Shown in pieces: positions 58,600 through 64,000 of a stretch of DNA of 64,000 bases (positions within the stretch are counted from its first letter, which is position 1; each line of letters starts with the position of its first letter). The notes beneath the pieces are model-generated. The model was not told the origin of the DNA. It did not search any database and saw nothing but the letters and a program-made list of their open reading frames with translations. The stretch spans positions 2,666,659-2,730,658 of the forward strand of contig NC_058167.1 in NCBI RefSeq assembly GCF_020080835.1. Direction: 5' to 3'. The DNA comes from Cotesia glomerata (Eukaryota; Arthropoda; Insecta; Hymenoptera; Braconidae). The translations under genes and the position numbers were made by a program.

Positions 58600-59420
58600 G
58601 AACGCATCGTCGCATCTCCAACGTGATGTTGAGTTAATCCTTGGGCTTCCTCGTCGTTGCTGGAGGTAGAAAGCGGGTTCTATGTAATTAGTGGTGATTT
58701 TAGCGAGATCCTCTCTGCGCAGTTCGGACCGTAATCGAGAGAGCAATTGTTTGTCGATTCCCTGACTGGAGCGCCTCTGAGAGCTGGTCGATTTTTCGAA
58801 CCTAAAGCGTCGTCCGGGGCGGCGTTTTTTTTGGAGGATTTGCTGTGATTTTCTCGACTCCCTGTTGCCGGTAACAAGACGGCTTCTGGCATGTTTTCTG
58901 ACTGGTGATTCCAAGAGGGCTCGTTAGGGCGTTCACTTCCTTTTCTTTGGAGCTTTTGTTTTCCCTTCTGGACACGTCCTTGCAAGGTTGCTATGAGGGG
59001 AGTGCATCTGCGTATTGATCTCCGACGTTGGTCCGGATAGCGATCTTGAAGTGGAATTCGTTGATTTTTGATCGCCATTTTCCGTTGTCTGTCTGTGAGA
59101 TCGTGCGTGTCTCGTAGCCAGGCTACGCAGGCCCTTTTGTTCTGAAACGGTGAACCTTTTACCGTATAAATAAGGCCGGAATTGCTGGATGGTATACACA
59201 ACGGCGAGACATTCTTTTTCGTCTGGGGTATAACGTAATTCTGCGTCACGTAAGACTCTGGATGTGCAAGCTACGATTTTTTCATTTTTATTTACATTTC
59301 CTGCTGAGTCAGTGGAGTCTAATTCTTGGCTCAGGAATTCCTGCTATGCCTTCTTCTGAGGAACTAACCGCTAAGATGAAGGGCTTGTCGATATCTGGGG
59401 AATGAAAGAGTTGAATTTTC
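58600..59420 (-). pseudogene. RNase H region of the errantivirus-like pol
   Basis: Recognisable pieces: DIDKPFILAVSSSEEGIAG, then LRYTPDEKECLAVVYTIQQF followed by RPYLYGKRFT, and AWLRDTHDLTDRQRK. This is the RNase H fold with its Glu and the 'YTIQQFRPYLYG' helix. Several frame changes occur within 600 bp. Confidence 0.65.
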
Positions 59421-59519
59421 GCACAAGGCGTTTTTGATGTCTTGAATGGCCCTTTCGGCCTTTTCGGACCACTTAAAGGTTTCTGTTTTCGAGCAAGTCG
59501 GTTAACGGTTTAGCTCGAA

Positions 59520-60770
59520 GGGCGTAGTTGTCGATGAATCGGCGATAGTAATTCGCCAGGCCGAGGAATTTCCTCATCTCTCGTTGATTACGCGTGGATT
59601 CGGAGCGTCTCCCTGATTGCTTGAATTTTCTTAGGATCGGGTTTCACCTGTCTCGAGAGATGACATGTCCGGAGATAGTCGACTTCTGAGCACAAAAATT
59701 TGCATTTGTCTGGTTGAAGTGTGAGCCCTGCATCTCAGAGTACTTGGAATAATCGTCTGAGGCGGACTCAGTGTTCTTCTAGAGAGCGAGCGTGAAGGAT
59801 GATGTCGTCTAAGTAGATTAATATCCATGGTGAGCAGCTCAAAGTTGAATTCATCATCCTTGGAACGTGGCTGGAGCTCCTTCTAGTCCGAAGGGCATTC
59901 TGGCGTACTCGAAGTGTCCGAATGGAGTGGAGAATGCAGTTTTGTGGGCGTCTTCGGGGTCCATTTCTATTTGATGAAACCCACTGGCAAGATCGAAGAC
60001 GCTGAAGTAGAGAGCATCTCCTAGTTGATCCAGAATGCCGACTATAGAAGGTAATGGATATGCGTCTCCTATGGAAATTTTATTTAGATCTCTGAAGTCG
60101 ATTACCATTCTCCATTTCTTGACTCCTGTTTTAGGGTCTGCTTTCTTTGGGACGACCCATACTGGGGAATTATATGGAGATTTAGAGTTCCGTATAATTC
60201 CCTGTTCCATCAAGCTGTCAATCTGCCGTTGAATTTCGTCCTGGTGTTGTTTAGGAAACGATATTGTTTCACGTTGACTGGTTTATCAGTTATAGTCGGA
60301 ATCTTACAGGTTGCTCGATTAGAACATCCTAATTTGTCGCCAGGTAGGTGAAAGATGTCGGTGAAGTTTTGGACAATGTCGGTGATTTGTTGTCGTTGTT
60401 CTATATCGAGATGTTGTAGTGGAAATTTATTTAAAATTTCCGTTGCCCGTTGTTCGATGGTCTTGATCTTTGCTGGGTCGTCGTCTGAAGAGTCACTGGA
60501 ACTGTTGAGTGGCTCTTCAATATGAAATTCATATTCTTCGAGGATTTGGGGGTCTAGTTCGATCGTGACGGGCTCGTCAGTTGTATTAATGACCATACAA
60601 GTGGCCATTTCTCCGTCTACAGTTACTAAAGCTTCGCCCATAAATAGGCCTATTGGAAGGTCTATTCGAGGCAAATATCCTTGGGTCAGTTCTGGATTTT
60701 TGATGGGAACTGGAGCGAACATTTTTGCTCTGGGAGGAACGGTAAAAATAGACGGCTCGAAGATGTCTAG
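59520..60770 (-). pseudogene. Reverse transcriptase region of the errantivirus-like pol
   Basis: 60213-59854 gives QGIIRNSKSPYNSPVWVVPK, WRMVIDFRDLN, YPLPSI, FSVFDLASGFHQIEMDPED, KTAFSTPFGHFEYARMPFGL. After a frame change, WILIYLDDIILHA carries the YLDD active site (about 59820-59798), followed by LTLQPDKCKFLCSEVDYL and RKFLGLANYYRRFIDNY. Upstream (60770-60214) is a connector with an acidic SSSDSSDDD run. It has at least three indels. Confidence 0.8.
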
Positions 60771-60774
60771 GCTA

Positions 60775-61170
60775 AAAGGTATGGGCTCTAGAGGTCGAGC
60801 CATGACGGTGAGAGTTTGTTCGTAGTATGAGATCTCGGCTTTCTCATGTTCTAACCAGTCGTTTCCGAGTATCCCCACTCCAGGGACCGGTAGATTTTCT
60901 CGGCTTACTTGGCATTGGACTGGTAGGCCGAAAATTTTTAACTCGACTGTACCGAGCGTTTGTACTGCTTCGCCGCTGATTCCCCGTGCAATTAATCGGT
61001 TATTCGGGTTTATGTAAGTTCCAGGCTGAAGAGCTGATTTATTGATGATTGTGACGTCTCCCTCCTGTGTCTATGATGAAGCGTTGATATTTTCCAAGTA
61101 GGAGCGGACATGCTAATTCGATCTTGGGGCCGCCGCCCACCGCGAGCATTTGAGATTCACAGGATCCTCG
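60775..61170 (-). pseudogene. Second retropepsin-like domain (DTG)
   Basis: The active site FIIDTGG lies at about 61080-61060. One extra G follows it and shifts the frame. VTIINKSAL, then GISGEAVQTLGTVELKIFG, then the flap-distal motif GILGNDWL at about 60875-60855 and EHEKAEISYYEQTLTV...EPIPF follow. Spacing DTG to ILG is about 66 residues, normal for a retroviral-type aspartic protease lobe. It is closely parallel to the domain upstream. Confidence 0.7.
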
Positions 61171-61174
61171 CTTG

Positions 61175-61510
61175 ATGATGAACGGGATCGGGCGAACGGG
61201 CTGGCTTCTCAGGACCATTGTATGCCAATAAAACGAGATGTTGGCTTGTTCTTTTGCAAGAAATTCGCTACCGAGGATGGCTAGGTAGCCTCCTAGTCGG
61301 CGAGGTACTATCCGGAACGGGATGGACTTGTCGAACAGAGTGAGGGTGACGAGTCCGATAATCGGTTGTTTGTTTGTTCCGATCCCTCCCACTTGTCCGA
61401 GATTTTCGTAAATGAAGGTGGTGTCATCAGCTAGCGCTTCGATGCTGATGAAATTGTAGTTTGCTCCGGAATCAATCAGTATTTCACAGTTGTTGTTAAG
61501 AAATTTAGGA
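61175..61510 (-). pseudogene. First retropepsin-like domain (DSG)
   Basis: CEILIDSGANYNFISIEAL carries the catalytic Asp (DSG at 61473-61465). GQVGGIGTNKQPIIGLVTL and the ILGSEFL motif (about 61280) follow, then AKEQANISFYWHTMVL and RPIPF. DSG to ILG is about 64 residues. A frame break near 61500 separates it from the preceding ITVKILN strand. It lies directly after gag, the usual protease position. Confidence 0.7.
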
Positions 61511-61558
61511 TTTTAACTGTGATTACTGGTCCTCGGCCGGTCACTAGGGCGATTCCAT

Positions 61559-63080
61559 TTACTGATTGTGTTGACGGTACATAGCTGCCGTCATTTGTTG
61601 AGGCAGTTGGGGCTGGCTCGTCTTTACCTCGGTCGGACGAGCGCCCATCAAGTTTAAAGAAGGCTCTAAGGGATCTTCTTCTTTCTTGAGGTTTTTCTTC
61701 GGGCAGCCTGGGCAGTTGCAGATCTCGGAGCTCTTAATGTGTCTTTCTAAGAGTACGGGTGATGATTCGGAGTATATCCCCGTTGGTGTAACTGGAGATG
61801 GTCCTTGCAACGGCTGGGTTGATTGCACTATTCCGCGACTTCTTGGTTGCTGGTATTGGGGGTGTTGATTTTTAGGAAAATATTCGGAGTTTTGGGAAGA
61901 ATATTGGGGTTTAATTTGTGGGGAGTATTGAGGATTATACTGAGGGTTGTAGGGAGCACGGGGGGTGTACGGTTTGTAGGAAGGATTATAATTTCCAGGA
62001 TGATTTGGATTTTGATAGGGAGGGCGATATTGGGAATTTCTTTGTGTGTAATTGTTGTTATTTTGAGGATAGTTATTGTTGACGGAATATGCCATCGCTT
62101 GCGGATCTTCGCAGTCTGAGTGTTCACATTCGCTGTTTCCGCAAGGTGGTAGTCCATACCAGCCTTGGGTTGTAACTGGATAGTCTTCGTAGTAGTGTGC
62201 TTCTTCAGTAGCGAAATTTGATATGCCTGGTGCATTGTAGGCGAATGCAACCGGTTTCGGATTGACATAGAGATCTGTTTCCGGTTTGGACCACGGGTGT
62301 CCATGGGCTGGGGGTCCTTGTTGATTATTTTGGAAATATCCTCGTGGGCCGTTGTTGCGAGGATAGTGATTCCCATTCTGATCTTGAGGAAATTCTCTTT
62401 GCGAAGGTTTCGGATTCTGAAGCCTCATATTGTTATCGTATTTCAGTATTTGTTCTTGAATTGGGTCATATAGCGCGGTTAATGTTGCGTGCTGTTGAGT
62501 TGAGGCGAGGCATTTCAAATAATCTGGTAAAGATTCGAAAAATAGATCAACCGCCAGACGGTGAGCTTGATTTGTAATGGCTACACGATCGGCGTCTGGG
62601 ACTGCATTCTGTATTTTACGAAGCATAGATCTTAATCGGTAGTAAAAGCTCTCGACTGCTTCGAATTTTCCCCTCTGGGCTGAAGTTAATTTTGCTAAGT
62701 TTATTCGAAGCGGATCTCCGAGCCGAAAGTGGCTTCGTAGAACGTTGACGAGTTCTTGTACGGTTCGGATTTCCATATCTTCGACGACGTTTCTTGCACG
62801 ACCCCTCAGCTTCCGGAGAATGCGTCCGATAAAGGGCTGTTGATTATTTTCGGGCATCATATGTAGCCAATCTTTTAGACGGTTGTCGAATTCTTCATAG
62901 CTGACGTCTCCGTCTCCGGTAAACGTGGGGAGAGCCTCTTCCATCTCCTTGGTGATTTTATAGTAGTCCCTTTCGGGTTCGTTCCGCGTGAGGTCGAATA
63001 ATTTGACCCCTTGTCGATTAGCTTCATTCTCGGCTTCCTCTCGTTCCCTGCGGAGCCGCTCCGCTTCGAGTCTGGCCCGC

Positions 63081-63113
<33 letters not shown>

Positions 63114-63139
63114 ACTTGTTCTGGATTTGGAGGTGCCAT
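61559..63139 (-). CDS. Gag of the errantivirus-like element
   Basis: 526 residues, intact. It starts with an Ala run encoded by a (GCT)n repeat and a charged coiled-coil helix (RARLEAERLRREREEAENEA). A capsid-like region follows (FTGDGDVSYEEFDNRLKDWL; LVNVLRSHFRLGDP; LTSAQRGKFEAVESFYYRLR). Then comes a long Asn/Gln/Pro/Tyr-rich part with NPQYNPQYSPQ-type repeats, and a small CNCPGCPKK knuckle near the end. Errantiviral gags often lack canonical CCHC knuckles, so the CxCxxC is notable. It overlaps the upstream frame by 116 nt and is followed by the first protease. Confidence 0.85.
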
Positions 63140-63578
63140 AGCTGTTGGCTTTATTCGAGTTGGGAATAAGAGGTAGTTTAAATAGTCCGGCTGGAGCTGG
63201 GATGTTACTTATTATCCTAGGCTTCTTAGATGGCGTTTCTTTGACAAGACAATTTAATTGGATGACTGGGATCTGATTTATCCAGTTGACGACTTTGGTG
63301 TAAACTTCAATAGGGATCGCGTTGCTCGGTTTCGGAAACGGTCTTCTCTCTTTACTCGTTGATGGAGCCCCGTTTAACGACGTTTTAATACAAATTTTCT
63401 GTTCACTTTCAGTTGTGAATTTCCTTTTCCTTATGACCGAAGAGGACGGGGCAACGAAGGTAGGATCTTCCCAATAACGCGATTCTATTAAGGGACGGTG
63501 GTAAATTTGACCGTTAAAGAAGTCTGAGTAAGCTTTTCGAATTTGAAATTTAAAACCGCTTCGCGAGTGTCGGACCAT
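63024..63578 (-). CDS. Extra frame between LTR and gag (unknown)
   Basis: 184 codons from the ATG at 63578-63576 (MVRHSRSGFKFQIRKAYSDF) to 63024, in a different frame from gag and overlapping its start. The part outside gag (about 147 codons) is basic and Ser/Pro-rich (VIRKRKFTTESEQK; KETPSKKPRI) without a domain I recognise. The overlapping end is a Ser run from the same triplet repeat that encodes the gag Ala run. It may be a genuine accessory protein, a gag extension requiring frameshift, or chance. Confidence 0.4.
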
Positions 63579-64000
63579 TAATATATATATTTTTATTGGT
63601 GCTATAGTTAGCACGTCATAAGTTCGATAACGAAGAGGGGAGAAAAGCAAGGAAAGTGTTGTGTAGCTCGCAAAATTTTCCAATAGAGTTTTGTTGCTCG
63701 ATAGACAGCAGCAAAATTCCAAGAAGGAGATTTTGTGTCGCAAGGGTGTAAAGAATAAACCCACAATTTACTAAATCGAAGAATCAACCTCGAGAACGAT
63801 CCTCGTTGCTCGTAAAACAGCAGCAAGGTGTTTCGAAATGACCTTCGGGTGAAGGAACTGCTGGTATTGCAGCAGAACCTCGTAAGCAAATCGTAGAGTT
63901 TAATCAGCACTGGTTCACAGCTGTTAATATGATAAAAATAATAAGATAAAAATAATAAGATGAGGATGAACTTGAAAATAATTTTTCGCGTCAGCAAAAT
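63579..64000 (-). repeat. Possible 5' LTR, partial
   Basis: The stretch before the upstream frame ends on the minus strand with an AATAAAAATATATATATTAA signal and a TGG at the expected primer-site place (TGGTCCGACACTCGC). It contains two related GCTGCTGT...CGAGCAACRA blocks. The window ends before the outer LTR edge, and no second copy is in view. Confidence 0.4.

Larger units (their letters stand above)
53000..64000 (-). mobile_element. Errantivirus-like Gypsy element, frame-broken
   Basis: On the minus strand, from right to left: partial 5' LTR, an extra upstream frame, gag, two protease-like domains, RT, RNase H, a long linker, integrase, and an env-like remnant. This is the gag-pol-env order of errantivirus-type Gypsy elements. 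Gag is intact, but pol and env are broken by many 1-2 nt indels that increase toward the gap at 52.7 kb, so either the copy is old or this part is poorly polished. The 3' LTR was not recognised. Confidence 0.75.

Overview
The window looks like a transposon-packed, AT-rich stretch of an arthropod genome, most likely an insect. Host-like genes have short AT-rich GT-AG introns. The rest is BEL, Copia, mdg3-type and errantivirus-type Gypsy, LINE, hAT, MULE and Helitron sequence with long AT-rich spacers. A degenerate ankyrin gene with a PRANC-like tail at 5.6-6.9 kb is the only lineage hint; such proteins are known from parasitoid Hymenoptera, so a parasitoid wasp is a reasonable guess, not a demonstrated identity. 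Two 100-N blocks (2574-2673, 52656-52755) mark it as a scaffold.

Layout. 0-2.6 kb: a broken Mutator-like (MULE) transposase cut by a BEL/Pao LTR element (LTR, tRNA-Tyr primer site, gag zinc knuckles, protease). 2.7-10.6 kb: AT-rich sequence around the ankyrin/PRANC pseudogene. 10.6-15.1 kb: a minus-strand LINE with coiled-coil/RRM ORF1 and endonuclease/RT ORF2, carrying a stop, a frameshift and an RT deletion. 15.4-16.7 kb: two tandem arrays. 18.2-23.7 kb: a copy of a local repeat family whose (GT)n tract was hit by a nearly intact Copia element. 23.8-27.8 kb: a TA-flanked TIR element, a 727-bp near-palindrome and one arm of a dispersed repeat. 29.4-39.4 kb: a nested stack, in which a hAT gene has its BED-finger exon split by a 1.8-kb TGATCAG-rich TIR element (itself holding a tRNA-like segment and a MITE) and a complete Helitron sits directly behind its last codon. 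39.9-44 kb: two more copies of the local repeat family, the second arm of the dispersed repeat and another hairpin. 45.0-46.3 kb: a minus-strand four-exon RING-finger gene with 105-bp serine-rich repeats, the best host-gene candidate. 46.5-52.3 kb: a very young mdg3-like Gypsy element. 53-64 kb: a minus-strand errantivirus-like Gypsy element with intact gag but frame-broken pol and env.

How the parts relate. Most of the window can be read as layered insertions, and the order is often visible from target duplications or restored reading frames. The most unusual items are two tandem retropepsin domains (DSG then DTG) in the last element, the TGATCAG-rich composite element, the RING gene with higher-order repeats, and a single-frame gag-pol whose gag starts inside the 5' LTR and which is interrupted only by two TGA codons. 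No function was assigned from database searches; every family name rests on motifs read by eye.
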